From Devosia sp. 66-22 (GTDB lineage: Bacteria; Pseudomonadota; Alphaproteobacteria; Rhizobiales; Devosiaceae), in NCBI GenBank assembly GCA_001899065.1, contig MKUZ01000013.1, positions 1 through 64,000 of the forward strand: a DNA stretch of 64,000 bases. Reading direction: 5' to 3'. Below the pieces are notes generated by a model. The model was not told the DNA's origin. It worked only from the letters and a program-made list of their open reading frames with translations, and made no database searches. A program made the translations under genes and the position numbers. This document shows positions 7,635 through 16,336 of the stretch, piece by piece (position 1 is the stretch's first letter; each line of letters begins with the position of its first letter).

Positions 7635-8918
7635 TCAGCCGCCAAAGGCCATATTGGGCAGCCACAACACAACTTGTGGGAAGAAGGTCAAGGCCGCGAT
7701 CAGTGCGCAGATTGCCGCAATGAAGGGAATGGACTCGATCGAGTATTCCTCGATGCTCACATCCATCAGCGCGCAGACCGCGAACATTGCCGAACCGGAC
7801 GGCCATGTCATGCCGCCCAGCGTCACGATCGACATCATCAGGATGCCGAAATGCACCGGGTCCATGCCGACCTGTGTGACGATGGGCACGAAGATGGGCG
7901 TCAGCAGCAGCACCATCACGGTCGAGTCGAGTGCGAGCCCCGCGACAAGCAGGAACAGCAGGATCACCAGGACGATGAGATTGGGATCGGTGATGCCCTC
8001 GAGCATCATGGTGGCGAGCTGCTGTGGTGCCTGGAGATAGATGACGGCGAAGCCGACCATGCCCGACATCAGGATGATGAGCATGATGAGGCCGACATCG
8101 GAGGCCGCGTGGCCGAATGCCATCCACATCTTCTTGAGCGTGAGCTCGCGGTGGGCGAAGAAGCCGATGGCGAGGGCATAGACGACCGCAGCGGCTCCCA
8201 CTTCGGAGGGCGTGAACACGCCGCCGCGAATGGCGAGCACCAGCGCCACGGGAAAGAGCAGCGCCCATTTTGCGTCCCAGACGGCAACGGCCAGCGCCTT
8301 GAAAGTGGGCCGCTCGGCGTTGGCGACGACGTATTTGCGCTTCCTGGCGATGACATAGGCGGTCGCCATCAGCACCGCCATCATCAGCACGCCCGGGATA
8401 ATGCCGGCGAGGAAGAGGCGGCCGATCGAGACGTTGCCGACATAGCCGTAGAGGATGAGACCGATGGAGGGCGGGATTGTCGCGGTGACAAGCGAGCCGA
8501 CCGCGATCGCCGCGGCCGAGTAGCCCTTGCCATAGCCCTTGGCGATCATCGTCGGCCCCAGGATGCGCGCCTCCATCGCCGCATCGGCGACCGCGGAACC
8601 GGAGACGCCGCCCATGAGTGTCGAGAGCACGATGGCGACCTGCGCGAGGCCGCCCGAAATCCAGCCGACAAGCAGCATCGAGATACGGAGCAGGCGCTGC
8701 GTGATGCCGCTCTCGTTCATCAAATGGCCCGCGAGCACAAAGAACGGCACGGCCAGCAGCGGGAAGCTCTGGCTCATGGTCGCGATCTTCTGCACGCCAA
8801 TCGAAGGCGGCATGCCCGGCGTGATGAGGAAAAAGACGAAACCTGCGATCCCCGTGGCGAAGGCGACCGGCATGCCGATGGCCATGAGGATAACGAACAC
8901 GACGCTGATGAGCAGCAT
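7635..8918 (-). CDS. dctM: TRAP transporter large permease (DctM)
   Basis: A 427-residue, highly hydrophobic membrane protein with about a dozen predicted helices, beginning MLLISVVFVILMAIGMPVAF. It has the typical VPFFVLAGHLMNESGI, GGVSGSAVADAA and TVMVLLLTPIFVPI segments. It is the translocating subunit of a sodium-dependent TRAP uptake system, with DctQ (3 bases upstream) and the binding protein DctP. Confidence 0.93.
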   Translation of the reverse strand: MLLISVVFVILMAIGMPVAFATGIAGFVFFLITPGMPPSIGVQKIATMSQSFPLLAVPFFVLAGHLMNESGITQRLLRISMLLVGWISGGLAQVAIVLSTLMGGVSGSAVADAAMEARILGPTMIAKGYGKGYSAAAIAVGSLVTATIPPSIGLILYGYVGNVSIGRLFLAGIIPGVLMMAVLMATAYVIARKRKYVVANAERPTFKALAVAVWDAKWALLFPVALVLAIRGGVFTPSEVGAAAVVYALAIGFFAHRELTLKKMWMAFGHAASDVGLIMLIILMSGMVGFAVIYLQAPQQLATMMLEGITDPNLIVLVILLFLLVAGLALDSTVMVLLLTPIFVPIVTQVGMDPVHFGILMMSIVTLGGMTWPSGSAMFAVCALMDVSIEEYSIESIPFIAAICALIAALTFFPQVVLWLPNMAFGG

Positions 8919-8921
8919 GGC

Positions 8922-9443
8922 CTAGAGCTCCAGCACCGCAGGCGCATCCTTGTCGGATGCGGTGCGCGTGTAGACCAGCTTGCCCTTGTCCCGACCCTGC
9001 CACGCCCGCACCATGTTATGGATGAACGCGATGCCCAGCAGGATGCAGCCCACCGGCACCGCGACCGTCACCCAGGCATAGGAGATCGACGAGTCGCCGA
9101 ACATGCGGGCGCGATTGAGCCAGGCGAGCTGGAAGCCCAGCACGGCGATGACGCCGAGGAAGACCAGCGTAGCCACAGAGCAGGCCAGCTCGACCCACAG
9201 GCGCGCCGTATAGGGCAAGTACTTGACCAGTACCTCCATGCCCAGATGCGATTTCTCGCGCATGGCACGCGTCGCGCCGAGCATGCACAGCCAGATGAAG
9301 AGCAGCTGCGCCATATCCACCGACCAGATCAGCGGATGGCCGAAGAAGCGCATGAGCGCCGCAACGAAGACGAGCCCGGTGATGGCGGCGAGGAGCAGCA
9401 CGCAGATCGCGAGCTCGATCTGGGAAAGGCGTTTGAGCAGCAT
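8922..9443 (-). CDS. dctQ: TRAP transporter small permease (DctQ)
   Basis: A 173-residue protein with four predicted membrane helices and the family segment LLFIWLCMLGATRAMREKSHLGM. It partners DctM in the inner membrane. It lies between dctP (72-base gap with a hairpin) and dctM (3-base gap) in the same operon. Confidence 0.9.
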   Translation of the reverse strand: MLLKRLSQIELAICVLLLAAITGLVFVAALMRFFGHPLIWSVDMAQLLFIWLCMLGATRAMREKSHLGMEVLVKYLPYTARLWVELACSVATLVFLGVIAVLGFQLAWLNRARMFGDSSISYAWVTVAVPVGCILLGIAFIHNMVRAWQGRDKGKLVYTRTASDKDAPAVLEL

Positions 9444-9462
9444 GAGGTCTTGTCCCTTTGCC

Positions 9463-9488
9463 GGGGGCAGAGCCGGAACCCTGCCCCC
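9463..9488 (-). other. Intercistronic hairpin between dctP and dctQ
   Basis: A perfect 8-bp stem GGGGGCAG/CTGCCCCC (9463-9470, 9481-9488) with a 10-base loop, directly after the binding-protein gene and without a T-run. Same placement as the hairpins after the two ABC binding-protein genes. Confidence 0.5.
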
Positions 9489-9515
9489 AAGCCAGGAGAA
9501 ATCAAAGCGGCGGCG

Positions 9516-10496
9516 TTATTGCGCTGCGAGCTTTTGCACCGCGTCGCGCAGTTCGCCGTAGCCGAGCTTGTCGTAGACCCCCGCGGTGGCATCCTTGAAC
9601 ACTTGCGTGTCGACCTCGTTGACGGTCATGCCTGCCGTGACGAGATCCTTCTCGATCTGCGCCAGGGCATCGCGCGTGCCGTAGGACCCGACATCGCCGG
9701 CCTTGAGCGCCTCGTCGCGCAGCACCGTCTTGAGATCGTCGGGCAGCGAGTCGTACCAGGCGCCGCTGGTCACCATGCCGGTCAGCAGATTGATGTGTCC
9801 GGTCTTGGTGAGGATCTTGGTGACCTCGAACAGCTTGGCGCCCTGCCCGGCGGGAAGCTGGGCCTCGACCGCATCAATGACCTTCTGCTCGAGAGCCGAA
9901 TAGACCTCGGCAAAGCCCATCGGGGTGGGCACGGCGCCCATCGCGGTCACCGTTTCGGTCCACACCGGAGCGCCGGGAGTGCGCATGCGGATGCCGGCGA
10001 GGTCGGCCGGGGTCTTGACCTCGACATTGGTCCACAGATGACGCTCGCCCTGCCACCAGTTGAAGCTCAGCACCTGGAGCTGGGCGCTGTCATGGAGCTT
10101 GGTCACCCACTCCTCGAACAGCGGCGAGGTCGCCACCTTGCGCACACCGTCATAGCCGTTGGCGAGATAGGGCGCGCCCATGATGCCGAATTCGTTCTGG
10201 AACGTGGCGAGGCGGCCGCCATCGACGATGACCGCGACCGGCGCGCCGGCGCGGGCCTGCTCCAGCACGTCCTCGTCCGGCCCGAGCTGGGAATTGGGGA
10301 ACAGCTTGACCTCGATCCGCCCGCCGCTCGCCTCGGCAACGCCCGCCACGAAACTCTCAAGACCCTTGTACAGCGGGTCGGTAATGGCGAGCGCGGTATT
10401 GACGCTCAGCGTGTAGTCGGCTGCAAAGGCGGAATGCGGGGCCACAAACACGAGCGCACCCGCGGCCACGAGGGCCCGCGTGGAAATAGTCTTCAT
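9516..10496 (-). CDS. dctP: TRAP transporter periplasmic solute-binding protein (DctP)
   Basis: A 326-residue DctP-family protein with a signal peptide (KTISTRALVAAGALVFVAPH, then SAFA before ADYTLS). The core has LGPDEDVLEQARAGA and the ligand-arginine region GIRMRTPGAPVWTETVTAMG, PTPMGFAEVYSALEQKVIDA. The start at 10496 has GGAGG (10504-10508) seven bases upstream; an upstream ATG in the same frame is less likely. First gene of the operon with dctQ, dctM and uxuA, so the ligand is probably a sugar acid. Confidence 0.92.
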   Translation of the reverse strand: MKTISTRALVAAGALVFVAPHSAFAADYTLSVNTALAITDPLYKGLESFVAGVAEASGGRIEVKLFPNSQLGPDEDVLEQARAGAPVAVIVDGGRLATFQNEFGIMGAPYLANGYDGVRKVATSPLFEEWVTKLHDSAQLQVLSFNWWQGERHLWTNVEVKTPADLAGIRMRTPGAPVWTETVTAMGAVPTPMGFAEVYSALEQKVIDAVEAQLPAGQGAKLFEVTKILTKTGHINLLTGMVTSGAWYDSLPDDLKTVLRDEALKAGDVGSYGTRDALAQIEKDLVTAGMTVNEVDTQVFKDATAGVYDKLGYGELRDAVQKLAAQ

Positions 10497-10544
10497 CTGT
10501 CGTCCTCCCATATCGGCTCTCAGCGCGCCGATTGCCCGGAGACT

Positions 10545-10557
10545 AGTATGGTAGTAT
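10545..10557. promoter_or_regulatory. Possible operator in the dctP/gntR divergent promoter
   Basis: Two AGTAT direct repeats (10545-10549 and 10553-10557) in ACTAGTATGGTAGTATCC, within the 74-base region shared by dctP and the GntR gene. GntR/FadR-type regulators usually bind such sites. The call rests on position and repetition only. Confidence 0.25.
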
Positions 10558-10570
10558 CCAGGAAGTCAAC

Positions 10571-11278
10571 ATGACTGACACACCCGAACTCGAGCTGCTC
10601 AGCGACGACGCCTCCGACCGGATGGGCCGCATGGGGCTGCGCGTCTTCGATTCGATCCGCCAGGCGATCGTGCAGTTGAAGCTGCGGCCGGGGAACCTGC
10701 TGTCGGAGGCCGATGTGGCGCGGCAACTGGGCGTGTCGCGCCAGCCGGTGCGGGAGGCCTTCATCAAGCTCGCCGAGGTGGGGCTGGTGGAGGTCAAGCC
10801 GCAGCGCGGCACCTTCGTGAAGCTGATCTCCATCCGCCAGGTGCAGAACGTGCGCTTCATCCGTGAGGCGATCGAAGTGGCCGTGGTGCGCAAGGCGGCG
10901 CTCGAGGCGTCGCCCAAGCGGCTCGACGAGTTCCGCGCCCTGATCGAGGCGCAGCGCGACGCCGAGCGCCGCGCCGACCACATGGAGTTCCTGCGCCTCG
11001 ACGAAGCCTTCCACCAGACGCTCGCGCATGCGGTGGACACCGACTACGCCTGGCGCGTGCTCGAAAACCTCAAGGCGCAGATGGATCGCGTGCGGCACCT
11101 GTCGATGCCCGATGCAACTCCCATCGACGTGCTGATCGGCCAGCATGCGGCGATCATCGACGCTGTATCCCGGCACGCGCCCGACGAGGCCGAGGCGGCA
11201 ATGCGCACGCATTTGAGCGAGATTCTACTGTCGCTGCCCCGGCTGGCGCAGGCGCATCCGGAGTTGTTCGCGGACTAG
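10571..11278 (+). CDS. GntR family (FadR/FCD type) transcriptional regulator
   Basis: A 235-residue regulator. The winged helix-turn-helix lies in the first 80 residues (LSEADVARQLGVSRQPVREA) and is followed by an all-helical FCD ligand-binding domain with the usual histidines and acidic residues (FHQTLAHAVDTD, HAAIIDAVSRH). The ribosome-binding site AGGAAG lies five bases before the ATG. Divergent from the TRAP/uxuA operon with a 74-base shared promoter region, so it most likely controls that operon in response to a hexuronate or its product. Confidence 0.9.
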   Translation: MTDTPELELLSDDASDRMGRMGLRVFDSIRQAIVQLKLRPGNLLSEADVARQLGVSRQPVREAFIKLAEVGLVEVKPQRGTFVKLISIRQVQNVRFIREAIEVAVVRKAALEASPKRLDEFRALIEAQRDAERRADHMEFLRLDEAFHQTLAHAVDTDYAWRVLENLKAQMDRVRHLSMPDATPIDVLIGQHAAIIDAVSRHAPDEAEAAMRTHLSEILLSLPRLAQAHPELFAD

Positions 11279-11287
11279 CGCAACAAA

Positions 11288-11314
11288 GAGGGCCGGCGCT
11301 GAACGCCGGCCCTC
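11288..11314. terminator. Bidirectional hairpin between convergent genes
   Basis: An 11-bp perfect stem GAGGGCCGGCG/CGCCGGCCCTC (11288-11298, 11304-11314) with a 5-base loop lies between the GntR gene and the convergent ATPase gene. A short A-run lies just before it, giving T residues on the minus strand. Confidence 0.65.
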
Positions 11315-11334
11315 CCGCAAATCTTCAATGCAGC

Positions 11335-12393
11335 TTACGCAGCGATGCGCTTGCCGCTCTCGGTGTCGAACAGGTGCACCGTGCTGCTGTCGGGGCGGAT
11401 CTTGATCTTCTCGCCCGGCTGCGCGGTGATGCGCTCGCGGAAGGCGCCCATGATCTCGCCGCCGGCAAAACGCGCGACGACCTGCGTTTCCGAACCGGTC
11501 GGCTCGACGGTGAGGATCTCCGCATCGACGCCATTGGGGTCGAGATGGAAGTGCTCCGGACGCACGCCCAGCGTGATCGGGCGGCCCTCGGAGCTGCCGG
11601 CGCCACGGCCGAGCGAGATGCGGGTACCGTCGGACGCGATGAAGTCCTGGCCTTCCATCTTGCCGTTGACGAGGTTCATCGCCGGCGAGCCGATAAAGGT
11701 GGCCACGAACAGGTTGGCTGGACGATCATAGAGCTCGAGCGGCGTGCCGATCTGCTCGATGATGCCGTCATGCATCACCACGATGCGGTCGGCCATGGTC
11801 ATGGCTTCGATCTGGTCGTGCGTCACGTAGACGGTGGTGGTCTTGAGGCGCTGGTGGTTCTGCTTGATCTCCGACCGCATCTGCACGCGCAGCTTGGCAT
11901 CGAGGTTCGACAGCGGTTCGTCGAACAGGAACACCGCCGGGTTGCGCACGATGGCGCGGCCCATGGCGACGCGCTGGCGCTGACCGCCCGACAGATGGCG
12001 CGGATAGCGCTTGAGGTAGGGCTCGAGGCCGAGGATCGCGGCAGCGGCAGCGACGCGCTTCTGCGTCTCTTCCTTGGGCACGCGCTGCAGCTTGAGCGAA
12101 AAGCCCATATTCTGCTCGACCGTCATGTGCGGATAGAGCGCGTAGGACTGGAACACCATCGCGATGTCGCGATCCTTGGGGGCGAGGTTGTTGACCACGC
12201 GGCCACCGATCGAAATCGTGCCGGAGGTGATTTCCTCAAGGCCGGCGATCATGCGCAGCAGCGTGGACTTGCCGCAGCCCGACGGACCCACAAGGATCAC
12301 GAACTCGCCGTCGGCGATGTCGACGGACACGCCGTGCAACACTTCCATATTGCCGTAGTTCTTGCGCACATTCTCGATGCTTACCGCACCCAT
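11335..12393 (-). CDS. Carbohydrate ABC transporter ATPase (UgpC/MalK/MsiK type), solitary
   Basis: A 352-residue ATPase with Walker A GPSGCGKS, a Q-loop at MVFQSYALYPHMTV, signature LSGGQRQRVAMGRAI, Walker B VFLFDEPLSNLDA and a C-terminal TOBE/regulatory domain (from about 240). No permease or binding-protein gene adjoins it. Terminators bracket it on both sides (11288-11314 and 12446-12481), so it is its own unit. It may be a shared ATPase serving several sugar permeases, as known for MsiK-type proteins; that role is an inference. Confidence 0.9.
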   Translation of the reverse strand: MGAVSIENVRKNYGNMEVLHGVSVDIADGEFVILVGPSGCGKSTLLRMIAGLEEITSGTISIGGRVVNNLAPKDRDIAMVFQSYALYPHMTVEQNMGFSLKLQRVPKEETQKRVAAAAAILGLEPYLKRYPRHLSGGQRQRVAMGRAIVRNPAVFLFDEPLSNLDAKLRVQMRSEIKQNHQRLKTTTVYVTHDQIEAMTMADRIVVMHDGIIEQIGTPLELYDRPANLFVATFIGSPAMNLVNGKMEGQDFIASDGTRISLGRGAGSSEGRPITLGVRPEHFHLDPNGVDAEILTVEPTGSETQVVARFAGGEIMGAFRERITAQPGEKIKIRPDSSTVHLFDTESGKRIAA

Positions 12394-12445
12394 TTACCCC
12401 TCCGCGTCCCTGCCGTCCCGGCGTGATTGCCGGATTTCGGGCGAC

Positions 12446-12481
12446 AAAAAAGAGCCGACACGAAAGCGCACTTTCGTTCGG
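12446..12481 (-). terminator. Rho-independent terminator downstream of the alcohol dehydrogenase gene
   Basis: On the minus strand a stem ACGAAAG/CTTTCGT (12471-12477 with 12460-12466), extended by CCGA/TCGG with one bulge, is followed by CTCTTTTTTG. It lies about 125 bases after the dehydrogenase stop and isolates that gene from the downstream ATPase gene. Confidence 0.75.
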
Positions 12482-12604
12482 CGGTGGAAAAACGGTCGGC
12501 GACCCGACTACCCCGGCATGCGGCGCATCCACCAATGACCACGCTAACAGCAAAAGCGCGGCAGCGTCTAGGGGGTCGCTCGGTCGTGAACGCGGCGGTG
12601 GATA

Positions 12605-13726
12605 TCAGCCCATCGCTTCGGTGAGCATCGCACGATAGTCCGCAGCCGCTGGCGCGCGTGGATTGGTTGCGTGGTTGTGGTCGGCGAGGGCGCGCTCGAT
12701 CAGCCGGTCGAAGTGATCCTCGCGCACGCCGAGCAGCCGCAACCCTCCGGGAATACCGAGGCGTTTGTTGAGGAGGTCGAGCTCTGCATCAAGGCTTTCG
12801 ACCAGGTCCATCGCCCGGCCGAGCCGGTCGAGCTTCTCCGCGATCACGGGCGCGTTGAAGCGGAGAACGATGGGCATGAGAATGGCGTTGAGCGTGCCGT
12901 GATGGAGCGACAGCTCCTTGAGCCCGCCCAGCGCGTGACTCAGCGTGTGCACGGCGCCAAGGCCCTTCTGGAAAGCGAGCGCCCCCATCAGCGCGCCCAT
13001 CATCATCTCGCCGCGGGCAGCGAGGTCGCCACCGCTCGCCACGGCCCCCTCGATGTTGCGCCAGATGCGAGCTGCTCCGTCGAGCGCAATCGCTTCGGCC
13101 GGCGGATTGTCGCGCGGCGAACAAAAGGTCTCGATGCAATGGCTCAGCGCGTCGAGGCCGGTGGCCGCCGTCAGCATCGGCGGGAGGCCGAGTGTCAGCT
13201 CGGGGTCGCAGATGGCGCGTCTGGGGATCAGGTGCGGGGAGACGATGCCGAGCTTGCGCCCATCGTCGAGCGTCAGCAGCGCGGCGCGGCCGACTTCGGC
13301 GCCGGTGCCCGCCGTGGTCGGGATAGCGATGACCGGTACGACACCGGCGGTGATCCGGGCCAACCCTCCGTAGATCATGGCGAACTGCTCCAGGTCGCCG
13401 GCGTGGGTGGCAAGCAACGCGACACCCTTGGCGAGGTCGATGGGCGAGCCGCCGCCCAGCGCGACGATGCCGTCGCACCCTTCGTCGCGGTAGCGCGCGA
13501 GCGCCGCTCGGACCGCGGCCTCGGTGGGATTGGTGGGCGTGTCGAGAAACATCGGTGTGTCTTCAGGAAGGTAAGCGGCAGCCCTGGCGACGAGGCCGGC
13601 AGCCTGCACGCCTTTGTCGGCAACAAGAAGAGGCCTCGATATCCCCAGCTCGCGGGTCGCATCTCCCAGGGTGGCGAGGGTTCCAGGGCCGAAGTCGATG
13701 GCGGTGAGGTAGGTGATGCGGGTCAT
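12605..13726 (-). CDS. Iron-containing (group III) alcohol dehydrogenase
   Basis: A 373-residue FucO/YiaY-type oxidoreductase. The NAD-binding segment is [13 protein letters not shown], and the metal-binding region includes the histidines in [26 protein letters not shown] and [12 protein letters not shown]. The substrate (lactaldehyde, another short alcohol or aldehyde, or maleylacetate-like compounds) is not defined. It is transcribed divergently from an IclR regulator 152 bases away, which probably controls it. The gap to the next minus gene holds a terminator. Confidence 0.85.
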   Translation of the reverse strand: MTRITYLTAIDFGPGTLATLGDATRELGISRPLLVADKGVQAAGLVARAAAYLPEDTPMFLDTPTNPTEAAVRAALARYRDEGCDGIVALGGGSPIDLAKGVALLATHAGDLEQFAMIYGGLARITAGVVPVIAIPTTAGTGAEVGRAALLTLDDGRKLGIVSPHLIPRRAICDPELTLGLPPMLTAATGLDALSHCIETFCSPRDNPPAEAIALDGAARIWRNIEGAVASGGDLAARGEMMMGALMGALAFQKGLGAVHTLSHALGGLKELSLHHGTLNAILMPIVLRFNAPVIAEKLDRLGRAMDLVESLDAELDLLNKRLGIPGGLRLLGVREDHFDRLIERALADHNHATNPRAPAAADYRAMLTEAMG

Positions 13727-13809
13727 CGGCAGGGCGCTCCTTTGCTGCGGGGGTCACCAGAGCACGGGCATTGCGGTCGAGGAAGGTGGCCGTTCCAGCG
13801 ACGGTGCAA

Positions 13810-13837
13810 TTCAGATGTGAACTTGGCTTATTCTGAA
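13810..13837. promoter_or_regulatory. Possible operator in the dehydrogenase/iclR divergent region
   Basis: An inverted pair TTCAGA (13810-13815) and TCTGAA (13832-13837) spaced by 16 bases, 41 bases before the iclR start. The position fits IclR autoregulation, but the pair is short and could be chance. Confidence 0.25.
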
Positions 13838-13878
13838 ATCGATGATAGCCAGAGCAGGTGCGTAGGGGGAGTGTCGCG

Positions 13879-14670
13879 GTGGCGAATTATGGGGATGCGA
13901 CGGCCAAGCACCGCATACCGGTAATCGATCGCATGATGGACGTGCTGGGCCAGCTCGAGCGGCGCGAAAGCGGACTGACGATCCGCGAGCTGGTGATCCA
14001 GCTCCACCTGCCGCGCACCACGATCTACCGCATCCTCAACACCCTGCAGATGCACGAGATGGTGCACCGCGACGAGAACGGTGCGTACCGGCTCGGCCGA
14101 CGACTGCTCGGGCTCGCGGCGCACGTCGCGACCGGCGCCAGCGAGGTCGACCTCGTCGCCGTGGCGCAGCCGCACCTCGACAGGCTGGCGCACGAGCTGG
14201 GCGAAGGCGTCAAGCTGTCGGTGCTCGACAAGAACGCAGTTCTTGTCCTCGCCGCGGCACAGGGCAAACGCGAATATGCGCTGACCGTGGCGCCCGGCCA
14301 GCGCATGGAGCCGCACGCCGGCGCGGCCAGCAAGCTGCTGCTGTCCTATCTGCCCGAAACGGAGCTGGCGCCCCATCTGGGCCGGCCGCTCGCGGCCTAC
14401 ACGGCCAAGACCACGACCGATCCGCACCGGCTGCGGGCGGAGCTCGCCCGGCTCCGTCGTCAGGGCTGGGCGCAGGACAAGGGCGAGATGGTGCTGTCGA
14501 TCCACGCCTTCGCGGCGCCGGTGTTCGACACGCGCAGCGAAATGGTTGCCGCGCTCTCGGTTCCCTTCCTCGCCGGCACCGACCCCGACCGGATGGAAGA
14601 CATCCGCCTCGCGACGATCGCCACGGCCAGGGCCCTCACCACGGCGATCCCCGGCCCCGTGGCCCGCTAG
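13879..14670 (+). CDS. IclR family transcriptional regulator
   Basis: A 263-residue regulator with an N-terminal winged helix (LTIRELVIQLHLPRTTIYRI) and a C-terminal IclR effector domain (GAASKLLLSYLPETEL; GEMVLSIHAFAAPVFD). The start is the GTG at 13879, eight bases after AGGGGGA; an upstream in-frame GTG (13858) has no site. Divergent from the iron alcohol dehydrogenase gene, its likely target. The stop overlaps the convergent DUF4326 gene by 4 bases. Confidence 0.88.
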   Translation: MANYGDATAKHRIPVIDRMMDVLGQLERRESGLTIRELVIQLHLPRTTIYRILNTLQMHEMVHRDENGAYRLGRRLLGLAAHVATGASEVDLVAVAQPHLDRLAHELGEGVKLSVLDKNAVLVLAAAQGKREYALTVAPGQRMEPHAGAASKLLLSYLPETELAPHLGRPLAAYTAKTTTDPHRLRAELARLRRQGWAQDKGEMVLSIHAFAAPVFDTRSEMVAALSVPFLAGTDPDRMEDIRLATIATARALTTAIPGPVAR

Positions 14671-15026
14671 CTGTTGGCGAGCTCGATCAGCACTTCGGTG
14701 TGACAGGGCGTACCGGGCCGGCACCAGCAGGCAAGATTATGCCCACCGAGCTCGGCGCGCATCTCGTCACGGCTCGGCGGCGGGTAAGGCGAGAGCCTGA
14801 GGGCGAGCGTGCCGCGCAGCCACTGGCTACACAGCTCGACCGCCTTCTCCTGCGCGGCATCGGGAGCGAGCTTGTACTTGGCGGCGATGTCCTCGATCGA
14901 GAACGGGTTGCCCCACTTCCCTGGCCGCGTGACGCGCTTGGCCGGCAGACCGTTGAGCTTCCTCGATCCCGCCTGCAGGTCGAAGCCTCGCTTGCGGCTG
15001 AGCTGCAGGCGCCGGGGGCGGGTCAT
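14667..15026 (-). CDS. DUF4326 domain protein
   Basis: A 119-residue small basic protein with the DUF4326 pattern VTRPGKWGNPF in the centre and a cysteine/histidine cluster LACWCRPGTPCHTEVLIELA at the C-terminus, which could bind a metal. Function unknown. Its start overlaps the stop of the upstream TRIC-type gene (ATGA), so the two are probably one transcript. Confidence 0.7.
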   Translation of the reverse strand: MTRPRRLQLSRKRGFDLQAGSRKLNGLPAKRVTRPGKWGNPFSIEDIAAKYKLAPDAAQEKAVELCSQWLRGTLALRLSPYPPPSRDEMRAELGGHNLACWCRPGTPCHTEVLIELANS

Positions 15027-15637
15027 CTGAGCTCCTTGTCGTAGACGAACTTGGGCATGCTCCAGTTGAACAGGATGGCGAGGACGCGCAGCGTGAAGCC
15101 CAGGACGATGGCGAGGATAGTGACCACGTCGGCGGGATAGCCCGCGATGACGCCCAGATAATAGATCGCGCCCGTAACGATCGACACCGTCGCGTAGAGC
15201 TCGCCCGAGAACACCAGCGGGATATCGTTGCACAGCACGTCGCGCAAAATGCCGCCGGCAATTCCGGTGATCATGCCGGCCACGATGACGATCACGGGGG
15301 ATTGCCCCATCTCGATGGCGACGTTGCAGCCGATGATGGTGAAGACCACGAGGCCGAGGGCGTCGAGGATGAGGAAAGGCCAGCGCAGCGTCTCCATGAA
15401 GCGGGCGAGCGCAATGGTGACGAGCGCGGCACCGCTGGCAATGAGCAGCAGGCTCGGGTCGGCCACCCAGCTCAGTGGATAGTGGCCGAGCAGCGTATCG
15501 CGCGTTGTTCCGCCGCCGAGCGCGGTGACAACGGCAAGAACGCAGACGCCGAACCAGTCCATGCGCCGCCGCCCCGCCGCGAGCGCTGCCGTCATCGCTT
15601 CGGCAGCGATGGCGACGACGAAGATGACGTGCAGCAT
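15023..15637 (-). CDS. TRIC/UPF0126-type membrane protein
   Basis: A 204-residue integral membrane protein made of two homologous three-helix halves plus a seventh helix, as in bacterial TRIC channels (YadS/YicG). The repeated glycine motifs GGGTTRDTLLG and GGILRDVLCNDIP are the hallmark. Transport of cations or small amino acids has been proposed for the family; the role here is unknown. It leads a two-gene minus operon with the DUF4326 gene. Confidence 0.85.
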   Translation of the reverse strand: MLHVIFVVAIAAEAMTAALAAGRRRMDWFGVCVLAVVTALGGGTTRDTLLGHYPLSWVADPSLLLIASGAALVTIALARFMETLRWPFLILDALGLVVFTIIGCNVAIEMGQSPVIVIVAGMITGIAGGILRDVLCNDIPLVFSGELYATVSIVTGAIYYLGVIAGYPADVVTILAIVLGFTLRVLAILFNWSMPKFVYDKELR

Positions 15638-15709
15638 TTTCCGGGTTTCCTCTGGCGGCGGTGACCGCCATTGTTAGCGGCCACAGGCAGAGCGGACAAG
15701 GAACGGCAG

Positions 15710-16336
15710 GTGCGCAAACCTCAATCGATGCGGGCGCTGGAGGAGCTTGGGCGCGTGCGGCTCAGCGCCAATTTCTTCATGCGCGATTTCCTGCATTCCG
15801 AGATCGCAAGCTTCTACGGCATGCAGAACATTCCCGACGATCCCGACCTCGCGATCGCCGCCGGCACGAAGCTGTGCGAGGAAGCGCTCGAACCGTTGCA
15901 GGCGCGGTTCGGCCGGATCTCCATCCGCTCGGCCTACCGCAGCCCCGAGGTCAATCGCTTCGGCAACCAGAACAACCTCAATTGCGCGAACAATGAGAGC
16001 AATTTCGGCGGCCATATCTGGGACCGCCTGACCAGCAAGGGCGAGATGGGCGCCTGCGCGACGATCATCGTCCATGCGCTGGTCCCCTGGTACGACCGCA
16101 CCGGTCAATGGGAAGCCGTTGCGTGGTGGATCCACGATCACCTGCCCTATGACGAACTCGAATTCTTCCCGAAATATGCCGCCTTCAACTACTGCCACGG
16201 CGACCGGCAGCGTCGCCGTATCCGCAGCTACATCCCGCCGCGCCGCGGCTGGCTGACCAAGCCGGGAATGGCGAACGCCACTGGCGGCCACTCCGCAGAA
16301 TATGCAGAGTGGCTCGAGAGCCTGGAGAGCAAATGA
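15710..16336 (+). CDS. Hypothetical protein, M15/DD-peptidase-like
   Basis: A 208-residue protein without a signal peptide. The order of elements resembles the peptidase M15 fold: an N-terminal helical part (NFFMRDFLHSEIA), IRSAYRSPEVNRF (about 73-85), GGHIWDRLT (H102, D105) and VHALVPWY (H122). The zinc set is not fully convincing, so activity is uncertain. The GTG at 15710 is preferred (AAGGAA six bases upstream); an ATG at 15728 is possible. The stop overlaps the formamidase start by 4 bases, so it belongs to that operon. Confidence 0.6.
   Translation: MRKPQSMRALEELGRVRLSANFFMRDFLHSEIASFYGMQNIPDDPDLAIAAGTKLCEEALEPLQARFGRISIRSAYRSPEVNRFGNQNNLNCANNESNFGGHIWDRLTSKGEMGACATIIVHALVPWYDRTGQWEAVAWWIHDHLPYDELEFFPKYAAFNYCHGDRQRRRIRSYIPPRRGWLTKPGMANATGGHSAEYAEWLESLESK

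Noticed and set aside
6909-10574. A 1221-codon open frame on the plus strand, antisense to uxuA and the TRAP genes
   Set aside because: It is His-, Asp-, Arg- and Gln-rich low-complexity sequence typical of antisense frames in GC-rich genes, and the minus-strand genes are well-supported families.
12455-12481. The CGAAAG/CTTTCG palindrome as a LacI-type operator
   Set aside because: On the minus strand it is followed by a run of six T, so a terminator for the dehydrogenase gene explains it better.
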